Assembly: GCA_019918135.1 (NCBI GenBank)
Contig: WBZZ01002655.1
Coordinates: 1-64,000, forward strand
DNA: 64,000 nucleotides
From: Paulinella micropora
Taxonomy: Eukaryota; Cercozoa; Imbricatea; Euglyphida; Paulinellidae
Reading direction: 5' to 3'
The position numbers and the translations under genes are program-made. This document shows, one piece after another, positions 50,581 through 60,589 of this stretch; positions within the stretch are counted from its first letter, which is position 1, and every line of letters begins with the position of its first letter. Below the pieces are notes generated by a model. It was not told the origin of the DNA. It worked only from the letters and a program-made list of their open reading frames with translations, and did no database searches.

Positions 50581-53478
50581 ACTAGTGTCTATGTGCCTAT
50601 GCCTGGATGCAATGTGGCAACAGTAAATACAGGACTTCCGGAGCTGAAAAAAATAATAAAATAAAAAAAATATTAATGATATTAATACATATTATCTTTT
50701 AACTATGTAAAAAAAGAATAATTTATTAAAAAATTGTTGGAGGCGGCTGCATCAATTTCTGGAGAACACCGGCCCCTAGTCTGAAAAGCACTGGTTGCCA
50801 CGTGGCAACAAACAAGTAGGCTACTTCAAGGCCTCGAAAATCAAGTCCGCTGCTTTTTTTTTGCTGGTTTGCCGTTTTGTTTATGCCAGGCATGACACGT
50901 TCTGCCTTCACCGCTACACAGGGGCATGTCGGGGCCACAGGTGCCACAGTACTACTAGCTCGTGTAAGACGACTTGCTGACAGAAGATGCATACAAACAA
51001 ACACGACACCTACGCCTTTTGGGCCTCTCTATGCTATCATTATATGCTCTACCTGCCTCAAATTTCTTTTTTGCTTTGTTCGACATGATTACTAGGGGTA
51101 CCTACGAAGTTCCATGCATTTTGGGATGATAGGTTGGGCAGGGGCATGGGGGTCAGAAGCGAGGGCATTGGGGGGTTGGGAATCAGGGGGTGCACCTTGC
51201 CTGAGGAGGGCTGCAGCAAGCACAGATTTGAAATACCCCGGCCTGTTGTCGCCCTTCGTCATGTTGAGGTTGGCCAAGGACGACTGGCTAAAAAAACAAT
51301 AATGTTTGTAAGCGTTGGTGATAATGAAGTCCATCAAAATCATAAAATCGACCTTCTGCCAGTCATTCGAAATAAAAGACAAATTGAGAGAGTTTGACCC
51401 GTGGCGTGCGGAATTAAACATATCAACCGCATTAAAAGCAGAATAATAAAGGGCCACAGCCTCGCACCTGGGGACACGGGGCACAGACTGACTAAAACGA
51501 GCATTACGAGGCTTTCCAGGCAAGGTAGTGGAGCAGGTAGCAATAATTTGCTGCTGGTTGTGGTCGTTTTGGTTGACTGCCAATAGCTTCACCCCCTCCT
51601 TTTCGCATGTTGCAGAAGCTAAATCGCCCTTCCCCCCCCCCCTTCTACTGTGTAGAAGCCGCACAGGAAAGCCCACATGAGCAGTCTTCACCATTCCAAC
51701 AAAATCGACCCCCCTTTTCTTCATCTCGACTGCTGTTTTGCAAGAAGCGAACCAAGAATCGCCGATGAAAATGCGACCTGTTCCCCACCACGGCTTGGAT
51801 AAACGAAGGGTAGTGGCCGTCGTGACTCCAAACTCTTTGGCGAACTCCTTGTGTTTATCTCTGTCCTTACCCTCCACTATTTCCATGGCGATACAGACCC
51901 CCGTTTCGACATCGCACGCTGTATGATATTCCCTTCCAACAGGGATTTGCTTACGGGGGACACACATTTGGCCAGGCATACCTTCCCCTGTATATTGACC
52001 CATGCTCTCATCGATAGTAATTACCCCCCCAGGAACGATTGCAGCCCTTGCCTTGGCGTCAACAGCTTCAGCAAATGCTCGAATTGGCAAAAAAGGATCA
52101 TCATCAGTTGCAGGGGGGCCAGTACGTAGACATTTCAAAATGGTGTCGAAGCGATTCAGCGCCATATACTCACCAAAACCATCTCCTGGCAAGCCATCGT
52201 GCGACCTTCTTCGACCCCTGTCTGCAATGGAAATGCGTACCAGCAGCCCCAAAAAAAGCCAGAACTCCTCAGTGGACAATGCTTTTGCTAAACCATTATT
52301 TTGTTGTTTTGCAAGCTCCTGGTTGGTGAGCTGAAGGATGGATGTTAAAGCCGACATGGGGAAAAAATGAAGAAAGTGTCTACAAACCGGAAAAACAAAA
52401 AAATAAAACAAAAAAATTTTGGCAATCACGCAAAATTTTGCACGAAAGCGGACACCATGATGACAAAAAAAACAAACAAAACAAAGGGAGTTGAAATTAA
52501 TTTTCATTACATCATTTCTCTGCAACGACATAGCAATATTCAAAAAAAAACCAGACACATGTAAAAAAAGTGTATGGGGTATGGTTGCAAACTGGAATAA
52601 GAAAAACAAAACGAAATGGCAAAGAAAGAGGAGGGGGGGACGCGAGGGGGGAGATGTCAAACTTCTCTTCCATCGTAGACTTTGCCTTGTGGCGAGGACG
52701 ATCTGCTCCCCAGTCCACTGCCTGGGGACCCACTTTCCAGTCAAAGCCCTTCCCCAACACATTTTGTTTCTCCTCCTCCACTTGCTGGCAGTATAGGCTG
52801 GGGTTAAGAAAGGGAACAGCCTCATCCTCACCTCCCTCCTCCTCCTCCTCTTTTCCCTCACCCGCCTCATCCAGATTCTGTTGCTGTTTTTGTTCCTCCT
52901 CCTGTTCCTCCTGTTCTTCTTCTTCATCCTCCGAAACCTCCATCTCCACCTCTTTCTCCTCTGCATTCATGAACTTCAAACTCGACCCTGCCTGCCCAGG
53001 CTCTGGCTTCAAATGCTTCGTGAAGAAGTAATAATCCTTGCCATCAAAACGCAGCGTGGTTAAAGCTTTTTGGTTTTTTGTTTCTTTTTCTGTCAACACC
53101 CCCAAAGCCACAATGTCCTTAAAGGTGGGATCGCCAAATTTCTTTTTTCCCAAGCCCTCCCCAAGCGCACAACAGGGACTGAAAGGGTGTCTCCCACCTC
53201 CATCTTTTCCAAAAAAAATCGTTGTGGTGAATTTACGTGGAAAAAGTGCACTGGGAGTGATCACCCTTCAAAAGAAAAAAAATAACTTCAACTAAAAGTT
53301 TTGTCGAGAAATTTTACGACGCGCTTGTTAAGGACTTTTCCAACAGTTTTCTAGCGTTTTATTCATGAAAACAGCCACGGTTTAGTCGTGAGAATTTTTT
53401 TAAAATTAGTACTGAAAAATTGTTGCCACATGGCAACAAATGTTGCCACATGGCAACGCCAGGCACATAGACACTGGT
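50581..53478 (-). mobile_element. piggyBac-type DNA transposon
   Basis: A transposase gene is flanked by imperfect inverted repeats: ACTAGTGTCTATGTGCCT at 50581 and AGGCACATAGACACTGGT ending at 53478, each with a nearby GTTGCCACATGGCAAC-like palindrome. Limits are approximate, as I could not pair TTAA duplications with certainty. The transposase looks whole, so the copy could be recent. Confidence 0.6.
51092..53264 (-). CDS. piggyBac-like transposase, two exons
   Basis: DDE_Tnp_1_7-type transposase. Exon 2 (52379-51092) carries LSTEEFWLFLGLLVRIS, the first aspartate in GGVITIDESMGQYTGEG, GREYHTACDVETGVCIAM, the second aspartate in RIFIGDSWFASCKTAVEMKK, and NAVDMFNSARHGS. Exon 1 (53264-52663) has a GKDGGGRHPFSP start and an acidic glutamate/glutamine-rich part. 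The predicted intron is 52662-52380 on the minus strand, GTTTGA to a pyrimidine-rich TTTGTAG, giving about 629 codons and restoring the HFLHFFPMSALTSILQLTN start expected for the family. The splice is inferred. Its C-terminal cysteine-rich end is absent. Confidence 0.75.
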
Positions 53479-54095
53479 GTAGTAGTACAACTACTAGTAC
53501 TACTAGTACTAGTACTGTGACTAGTATCTAAAGTATTGGACTGTAGTCAGCGCAAATACTGAAATATTGTGAATACGAAAGAAAAAAAAACGTTGCCAAT
53601 CGGTAAATAAAAACGTTGCCGATTGGCAACCCAAATTGCCAATTGGCAATTTCATGCACTTAAACAATTTATACTAGTTATTAATATTATATACAAAATT
53701 TAAATTTAGCTAGCCTAAGCACATGATGTCTATGTCTAGGACAGTAGGAAGACAAAGCACGTAGAAGATATTAATATTTTTACTTTATTTACGCAAACAC
53801 AGTTTTAATAAAATAATACAATATCACTTGATACTAGTAGAGCCTGAGTGGGAAGCAGAACCGCAGAAGACATAGAATGGAAAGTGGAAAAGATATCAAA
53901 GAGATACAAAAGCAATGGGAAACAAAAGGAAGCGTAAAAAAGAAAAGAAAAAATAATTATTAATTAATAAATAAAATAAAAGAGAAGAAAAATAAGAAGA
54001 GAATCAAAAGAGGGAAGAAGAACAGGGGAAAGTGATATATTTATCAAACATTAATATGAGATCATGATTTAATTATCAAAATATTTAATACTTAA
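53479..54095. other. Non-coding spacer with GTTGCCAATTGGCAAC palindromes
   Basis: No gene is seen. 53480-53530 is a TACTAG palindrome tract. 53592-53652 has CGTTGCCAATCGG, GTTGCCGATTGGCAAC and TTGCCAATTGGCAA in series, then ATGCACTTA, as near 17284-17325. The rest, to 54095, is purine-rich and AT-rich, without signals I recognise. Confidence 0.4.
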
Positions 54096-54230
<135 letters not shown>

Positions 54231-54379
54231 TCTGCAGAAAATTTAAAAATAGTAATATACTTATATATTTTCCTAACTTGAATGATCATAATTGACAAAA
54301 AGAAATACATACAATTTTATTAGTCAGGATGTGAATGCTAAATCCATTAAGTTATTACGTTGTTGAAATCTAATACACA

Positions 54380-54380
<1 letters not shown>

Positions 54381-54422
<42 letters not shown>
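54381..54422. repeat. (GATA)n microsatellite
   Basis: About ten units of GATA directly upstream of the first copy of the 171-bp repeat. Confidence 0.95.
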
Positions 54423-54441
54423 TAGAGAGTTCCGCATGATC

Positions 54442-54612
54442 ATTTATGTGTGGCGGACCTGTCTATTCATATATCAAATACAAGCACAGAAAAGACGAAA
54501 AACACACCTATGTTTTACAAAAACACACCTATGTTTTACAAAAACACACCTTTGTTTTTACAAAAATACGACAAACTAAGCACACTAAGAGAGATTTAGT
54601 CAAAATGACGAC
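54442..54612 (+). repeat. 171-bp repeat, copy 1
   Basis: Almost identical to 55507-55677, same orientation. It contains GGACCTGTCTATTC, tandem CACACCTATGTTTTACAAAAA units and AAGAGAGATTTAGTCAAAAT. It is a diverged relative of one arm of the palindrome at 55085-55493. Confidence 0.8.
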
Positions 54613-55084
54613 AAAAACATGTTTGGGTGTGTTGTGTGCTTTTTTTGAGGACGTGTACCCCACATGATGTTTGTGTTGAGTCTGTTGTCTATTCATTACA
54701 TTTTATTTTGTGTTGTAATGTGTTCCTGTAGTGTTTTTGTCCACTTTTGCACAAAATCTGTGAGTGCATGTGCTTCTTTCGCCAACTACTGACACTTTGA
54801 AATTGGTGCTTCTGTAGCTGTGCTGCCATGTTTTTTTTTCACCTGTTGCCCCCGAGTGTTGCTTTTCGCAATTTTTGTGGATTTTTATCCTATACATGTT
54901 GTGTGTTGACAAAATGCTTGGCATGAGGCGTTTTCTGTTCGTTTTCGCTGTGCGACAGAATTTCACTTTTTTGTCGCAGTGTCGCAAAAAATATTTTTTT
55001 TGTATATTCATTTGTATCTCCCCCCCTACCCCCCCGCCACTCACTTCGTGAGTGTCCGCCCCCCCCCCCCCCATTTGGGGTGTG
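54613..55084. other. Unassigned spacer
   Basis: No gene is supported. It includes TGCGACAGAATTTCACTTTT and GTCGCAGTGTCGCAAAAAA at 54952-54990, matching 15630-15670, and a C-rich run at 55060-55072. The 128-codon minus frame here has no recognised domain and I do not call it. Confidence 0.4.
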
Positions 55085-55493
55085 ATCATTTATGTTGGAT
55101 AGACAGGTCTATGTTGTATATTATAAAACAAGCATTAGAAACATAAAAAACCAACATAGGACACAACAAAAACAGAGATTCAAATATATCAAAAACATAA
55201 CTTTGTTTTACAAAAAACGACAAACTGAGCACAATAAGAGAGATTTAGACAAAATAACGACAAAAACCATATATACAGAGTATATATACAATTTTATGGA
55301 ATAAAATGGTGTTTTTATCGTTATTTTGTCTAAATCTCTCTTATTGTGCTCAGTTTGTCGTTTTTTGTAAAACAAAGTTATGTTTTTGATATATTTGAAT
55401 GTCTGTTTTTGTTGTGTCCTATGTTGGTTTTTTATGTTTCCAATGCTTGTTTTATAATATACAACATAGACCTGTCTATCCAACATAAATGAT
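55085..55493. repeat. Large palindromic foldback element, 409 bp
   Basis: Two arms of about 185 bp are nearly perfect inverted repeats, starting ATCATTTATGTTGGATAGAC on each strand and separated by about 30 bp. Both arms end in ATAACGACAAAAACC-like sequence. No coding capacity. Such a structure could fold into one long hairpin. Confidence 0.85.
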
Positions 55494-55506
55494 ATATATA
55501 TATATA

Positions 55507-55677
55507 TTTATGTGTGGAGGACCTGTCTATTCGTATATCAAATACAAGCACAGAAAAGACGAAAAACACACCTATGTTTTACAAAAACACACCTATGTTT
55601 TACAAAAACACACCTTTGTTTTTACAAAAATACGACAAACTAAGCACACTAAGAGAGATTTAGTCAAAATGACGAGA
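55507..55677 (+). repeat. 171-bp repeat, copy 2
   Basis: Direct repeat of 54442-54612. The two copies flank the spacer and the palindrome and may be remains of one longer element split by later insertions. Confidence 0.8.
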
Positions 55678-56000
55678 AAAACCAACAGATGATTCAGGGG
55701 AAGAAGAATGCTTCCGGGGAGATGCATAGGAATCGGTTTCATCGTCATCCTCGTCAGTCATCGTCTCTCCCTCACTTCTCTCTTTCTTTTGAGTGTTTGC
55801 CCCTACTGCAACCTCAGCGTTCTCGCTCGTTTCTATGTTTGAGTTAGAACGTTGTACAGTTGAAGTAGGGAGCATATGTGGGTCCACGGGCTATCAACCG
55901 GCATAGCGGAGTTTAAGATCTTCGACAGGCGCCCAACGACCCTCTTCCCCAGCATTATCCATGAGTTGGCATCACATTTTAACGCCGTAAGGCCATTGGG

Positions 56001-56003
<3 letters not shown>
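55678..56003 (-). other. Coding-like stretch, unrecognised
   Basis: On the minus strand a 75-codon open frame (55660-55887) is rich in Ser, Glu and Asp (ERSEGETMTDEDDDETD), and just before it another frame reads ALKCDANSWIMLGKRVVGRL. Codon-like composition and an acidic linker suggest a decayed protein gene, perhaps LINE ORF1 or a host exon; I cannot choose. Confidence 0.3.
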
Positions 56004-56085
<82 letters not shown>

Positions 56086-56353
56086 GTGCTTCTCTGTCAA
56101 TGGCTGATGCATTTCTGCACATGCGCCTCCATCGTCTCACCCGTGAGGGGAGTACGAAGAATTGACGATAAGCTCTAATGACACCCCCGCAAGGGCAGTT
56201 CCAACACTTCCAGACGGGCCGGTATGTTCAATGAAAATACTGGTCCAGAAATAGACCGATATGTTCAATGAAAATACTGGTGGCACCGACGGGAATCGAA
56301 CTGGCGACAGAGCTCAGATGGTAGAACTTGACCACTGGGCTATCACGGTGTCC
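56004..56353 (-). mobile_element. tRNA-derived SINE, copy 1
   Basis: Read on the minus strand, the head (from 56353) has a box A-like TAGCCCAGTGGTCAAG and a box B-like AGTTCGATTCC, marks of an RNA polymerase III promoter from a tRNA. A body of about 190 bp follows, then a long (ATT)n tail at 56004-56086. Inside the body a 37-bp segment (GTTCAATGAAAATACTGG-bearing) is duplicated. Inserted directly downstream of copy 2. Confidence 0.8.
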
Positions 56354-56355
56354 AA

Positions 56356-56389
<34 letters not shown>

Positions 56390-56620
56390 GTGCTTCTCTG
56401 TCAATCGCTGATGCATTTCTGCACATGCGCCTCCATCGTCTCACCCGTGAGGGGAGTACGAAGAATTGACGATGGGCTCTAATGACACCCCCGCAAGGGC
56501 AGTTCCAACACTTCCAGACGGACCGGTACGTTCAATGAAAATACTGGTGGCACCGACGGGAATCGAACTGGCGACAGGGCCCAGATGGTAGAACTTGACC
56601 ACTGGGCTATCACGGTGTCC
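56354..56620 (-). mobile_element. tRNA-derived SINE, copy 2
   Basis: Minus-strand copy with the same box A and box B, the same body and an (ATT)n tail at 56354-56390. It is followed in tandem by copy 1. The body ends ATTGACAGAGAAGCACTATT, similar to the LINE 3' end next to it. Confidence 0.8.
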
Positions 56621-57909
56621 AATAATAATAATAATAGACTTATCAGACTTATCAGTCAATTGGCCTTTGATCCTGTCGGACATGTGCCTCCATTAGTAGC
56701 ACGGGACCGTTCGGTGACGCGGCTCCGCTCCAAAGACTCGACTGGCAGTGCAATGTGCAAATGAGCGTGCTGTGCATGTGCAAGTGGGTGCAAGGAGTGA
56801 GAGGAGTTATCTGCCGAGAAGAAGTCCGCGACGCTACGCTGACCTCCACCTACAACAGATCTAGCCAGACATTCTACCTGACTAGGCCTTCCCCTCCTTC
56901 TACCCACCTCCTGAACGACCGTGAGGTCGATCACCTCCTCCTCCTCCTCCGCCCCCTCTGCCTCCCTGGTCTGCGCCTCCAACTCCTCCCACTCCTTCCA
57001 GATGGTGGCAACAAACCTTCCTAACTCCTCCTCCACCTCTTCTGGGACAGGGATAAACAAAACGCCGAGCATCGCCGCCATCTTTTCATCCTCCCCCTTC
57101 AGCCATTCCTCTTTGAAGAGCCTCATCTCCTCCTCTGCCTCCCGCAGTTCCCTGTGATAAAGCCCTCCTCGATTCAGCACGAGGGGCTGCCGGGCTTGCG
57201 CCTCATCGATAAACTTAAACAGTGCCTCACGAGAGCTCGCAAACGTTGGGCAATGCAGCAGGAAGTGACGTAACGACTCGTTAACCTCAGTGCCACACAA
57301 GGCGAAACAGCTTGAGCAGTCCGGCGAGCATGAGCCAAATTTGGATCGATAGAGGCGAAGGCGATTGTTGCAGCTCAACAATCGCCTTCTGATAAGGTTG
57401 TGATCCAGCGCCCGCCAACGTGGGAAAGCAGAGCGGGAAGACATCTGAAGCAGCACCCTAAGCCCATCAGAGGGCTTAGCCTGCCGCTCCCAGCCAGCTA
57501 CTTCCTGCCGGACAGACCATTGCTTTACCACCTCGTTCCAGTTCGCCAGAGCGGCCCGCCAGTCCTTATCATCTACCGTGCCATCTTCGTTCACGACCCG
57601 CTTGAGCGCATCCAAGCCCTCCCGCAGCCTGTGATCTGCTAAGATCAAATTTTCCGTATCTTCCTTCCATTTGCACCGACCCGTGTTGTAAAGCCTGCGT
57701 GTTAGCGCTGTGTTGCCCAGTAACTCGATGCGCCCTAGGAACCGAAGCCGGGCCGCCTTGGCAAGGATGCTAAAACTCGGCGTGCGGCCTAAACCCCTGG
57801 TGATGCAGCCGCTTGTGCGCGTACCAACACCCAAGATGACCCGCAGGGGCGCTACCAACGCGCCCTCCAGCTTACTCAGCTTGTTGGCGCCCGGCAGAGG
57901 TTGCAACAC
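56621..57909 (-). mobile_element. LINE 3' fragment with (ATT)n tail
   Basis: A 5'-truncated non-LTR retrotransposon on the minus strand. It holds the C-terminal end of ORF2, a short 3' UTR and an (ATT)n tail at 56621-56636. No reverse transcriptase core is present. The 5' break near 57909 falls in a GTTGCA-rich stretch that also occurs in PLV A near 15600-15625. Confidence 0.75.
56656..57909 (-). pseudogene. LINE ORF2 C-terminal part with zinc knuckle, SIM and PIP-box
   Basis: A 417-codon open frame. The first part has LGRTPSFSILAKAARLRFLG. A zinc-binding region, CSPDCSSCFALCGTEVNESL then RHFLLHCPTF, is the zf-RVT type seen after LINE reverse transcriptases. Near residue 340 VIDLT matches a SUMO-interaction motif, and near residue 362 QRSVADFF fits the PCNA-interacting (PIP) box Q-x-x-hydrophobic-x-x-F-F. 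PCNA binding is known for human L1 ORF2p; here it is inferred from sequence. The protein is 5'-truncated with no start of its own. Confidence 0.7.
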
Positions 57910-58040
57910 TGCAACACTGCAACACCGCCGTGTTGCGGTGTCGCATGGTGATATTCACGGAAATAGAATTTCTAGAATTTCCTTTTTGACCAAAATTGGT
58001 GGCATCGGCTCAGCCATACCGATATTATTTGCTGATATGA
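57910..58040. other. Junction between LINE and PLV C
   Basis: A GTTGCGGTGTCGCATGG stretch followed by TCACGGAAATAGAATTTC and GGTGGCATCGG. Parts match 15520-15625 inside PLV A in the opposite orientation, so this may belong to the PLV C end region into which the LINE inserted. Confidence 0.4.
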
Positions 58041-58433
58041 TTAAGGGATTGGTTTTCTGTTTTCGTTAAAATAACTAGTCCATCTATCTATATTCTTGTC
58101 TGCCATTTCTCCGTATTTTTTCTCGTATTGTTTTTTAAGGTTCTTTCGCTGTTCGTCGTATTTCTTCATATATGCTTTTTTCTTCAATTTCCGTTCTTCA
58201 GAGATTGGCTTTTTATTCTCATTCTTTTTCTTTTCGTAATATGCCTTATTGTATTCCTTTATCTTGTCCTTATTTTCTTGACGTTGTTGCTTCTTTCTTT
58301 GTGCTATTTTTTCTTTATTTTTCTCATAATATTCCCTTTGGTATTTTTGTATCTTTAAGAATGCGAAACTATCTTCATATTTTTGCGAGATATACCTTTG
58401 TCGGTTTGCGTATTGTTCGGATGCGGTTGGCAT
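58041..58433 (-). CDS. Lys/Tyr-rich coiled-coil protein, PLV C
   Basis: A protein of about 130 residues starting MPTASEQYANRQRYISQKYE, with repeated YYEKNKEKIAQRKKQQRQEN-like helix units. The repeats resemble the helix of the GIY-YIG proteins at 34554 and 29090, but no nuclease core is present. An upstream in-frame Met at 58505 exists; I prefer the inner one as the upstream part is hydrophobic and AT-rich. Function unknown. Confidence 0.45.
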   Translation of the reverse strand: MPTASEQYANRQRYISQKYEDSFAFLKIQKYQREYYEKNKEKIAQRKKQQRQENKDKIKEYNKAYYEKKKNENKKPISEERKLKKKAYMKKYDEQRKNLKKQYEKKYGEMADKNIDRWTSYFNENRKPIP

Positions 58434-58505
58434 TATTGCTTTATAGTAATATTGACCCTTAACCTTAAATGAAATATTGACCCTTATGTTTTTATTATAG
58501 CACAC

Positions 58506-58950
58506 AACAAGGGAATATCACAGCAAGCGCGAGGATGAATATAAGAGCAGGGTGAGTGAAAATGTCTTCTCCTATTGGTGGCTAACCCCATGGTTGGCCG
58601 TGTCCGCCTTGACCCTTACAGGGTTGGACACTTTTCTCTGATTAAATTTCCATATTTATTGTATAATTCTTCTTAGTATTACACCTGTCCAACCTGTCCG
58701 ACCTTTTATTAAGATGGAGTAAATTTTCCAAGGTGTGGGGATACTCTCTACTATACACTCCAAAAATTTCTCCCGCGGGGGGGGGGGCGCGTCGGACACC
58801 TTGGACACGATTAATACTAAGACGAATTTCTCTCTCTCGGTTGCTTAATAGCACTCTCAAGTGTCCAAGTCGATTTTAAGCGTTTCAAGCGCGGGTGGAT
58901 TTTCTATTTTTGACTTAGAAAAAATATAGACTTGTCTTATATACACTACA
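58506..58950. promoter_or_regulatory. Upstream region with TGTCCAA/TGTCCGA cluster
   Basis: No gene. Words TGTCCAA, TGTCCGA, TGTCCGC and their reverse complements occur repeatedly between about 58600 and 58870, some as pairs (CCTGTCCAACCTGTCCGACC; GTCGGACACCTTGGACAC) and one around an inverted pair GTGTCCG...TTGGACAC. The recombinase gene starts shortly after. The words may be binding sites for it or for a regulator. Confidence 0.45.
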
Positions 58951-60270
58951 ATGTGGAGCGAAGATGACAAGAAGTTTGTTAGGCAGTTAAGAGTTGCTAC
59001 TACCGAAAGTAAAATTTATGAAGTGGTGTCCAACTTCTACGATAGTGAATTAAAACCAAGTATCGCCTTTCATAATTCTATTATATCTTTATTTAGCACG
59101 CCAACGAGTGATGAAGAAGTGCTTGAAGCACTAAAAGTAATATATCCTAAATATGCTATCGTGTATCCAAACTTGAATAGTAGAAGGCAAAGACTTTCTG
59201 AGGTGAGAAAGAAAGCGATAGAGCCTTACCAAAGTGAAAAAGTATATGAAATGAGCAAACTGGATAAGTATTTTAATCTGAATGAAGACGAGCGAATTGA
59301 TATCGTTGAGGGATATAAGAAAGATGTCAAAGCTAAAAATGAACAAAAAATACAAATTGATGTCCGTGACGTAATGGCTAAAATGAATGATATGATATTA
59401 AGTAATGACCCTTATCTTAAACTGCTTGCTTTGATGATAGCAATTGGAGCAAGGCCTGTGGAAATATTTGACAAAAACACATATGAATTAATACCAGATA
59501 AACCGAGTTGGTTGCGAGTGAATAACCTAGCGAAAAAGAGAGAAGGACAAAAAAAGAATTGGACTGAGAGGCCTGTTGTCCTTTTTACTCCCCAGTTTGT
59601 AATAGAAAAAGTAAATTCAATACGAAACCATTTCAAAAAGAAAAACGCAGTTATTATTAACAGCGATGGTGTGCTTGATAAACAAAAGAATAATGAACTA
59701 AACAAAAGAATTATCAAAATCTTCCCTTGGCTATCGGAATACACACAGAAGAGCAGTATGTTGCGAAAACTATGCTAGTTTGTCGTATAGCAATTTTGCC
59801 AATCCGAAATTAGAGAATTTTAACACGTGGGTAAGCAATGTATTGGGACACGGCGATATGCTCACTTCATTTAGTTATAGTTGGGCTAATGTGGCCGACC
59901 CTGAAGAAATTAAGGCAGAAGGAATTAAAACAGAACTGGAGGAGTTGAGACGCAAAATAGATTTATATTTAAATTTAAATAATGCTAATGAAATTAAAGC
60001 GAAAACGGAGACGAAGAATGTAAATATCAACCATTAGGTAAAAGCGCTAGTAGAGAGGATAAGTATAAATTGCTTGAGCAGATTTACAATGATAACCCGA
60101 ATATTAGAAATACTAAACTGCGAAAATTAAGCGGGATTGGAGCCGTTATTGTCAATACGTTTATTAAAGAGAAGAGGGGCGAAGCGACGAAGAGCGAAGC
60201 AAAAAAAGAAGAGGAAACAAAAGCACCATTAAGACGAAGCACGAGAAATAAAAAGAAGGCTAATACTTAA
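58951..60270 (+). pseudogene. Tyrosine recombinase / telomere-resolvase-like region, PLV C
   Basis: The N-terminal part is helical (DDKKFVRQLRVATTESKIYE). Then LLALMIAIGARPVEIF carries the first arginine of a tyrosine recombinase, NWTERPVVLFT fits the beta region, an MLRK block carries the second, and WVSNVLGHGDMLTSFSY fits the GH...Y catalytic end seen in telomere resolvases. A C-terminal helix-turn-helix-like part (LLEQIYNDNPNIRNTKLRKL) follows. Related enzymes are known from phages and some PLVs. The region has about two breaks. C lacks a seen RVE integrase, unlike A and B. Confidence 0.68.
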
Positions 60271-60535
60271 CAACGATTAAAGGCGGTTCGTGATATCTCG
60301 CCCTAATATTAGACTCTCTTCTATAGCAATTAATGGAACAAATCGTGAAAAACTGAACACCATCTACATTATCAATATCAACTGCTATAATAGGAGGGTG
60401 CGACTGGAATGTGCGAGACAAGCCACATATATTACAAAATTCTTTTTTATAATCCTGCTGGGACATCTCTGAATAAACAAATGTCCTTATGTGTCCAACT
60501 ATATCGTTCGGCAATTCGCGTATTATTATTGACAT
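60260..60535 (-). CDS. Small zinc-binding protein, PLV C
   Basis: A 91-residue protein. It starts MSIIIRELPNDIVGHIRTFV, then has a cysteine pair FCNICGLSRTF near residue 33 and a second pair CSINCYRR near residue 68, fitting one zinc site. The first 25 residues look like the F-box-like or ankyrin-linked IRELPxDI start of virus proteins. It converges with the end of the recombinase region. It looks whole; function unknown. Confidence 0.5.
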   Translation of the reverse strand: MSIIIRELPNDIVGHIRTFVYSEMSQQDYKKEFCNICGLSRTFQSHPPIIAVDIDNVDGVQFFTICSINCYRRESNIRARYHEPPLIVVKY

Positions 60536-60589
60536 GATTTATATTCAAAGTTGATTTAATTTAAATCAACTTATATTATAAAACAAAAA

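Noticed and set aside
51092-52966. Single 624-codon frame as the whole piggyBac transposase
   Set aside because: Its first part runs through T-rich intron-like sequence; the acidic exon in another frame and consensus splice ends fit better.
56281-56353. Functional tRNA gene in the SINE head
   Set aside because: Box A and B are seen, but the stems are degenerate and the same sequence recurs with an (ATT)n tail, so it is a SINE.
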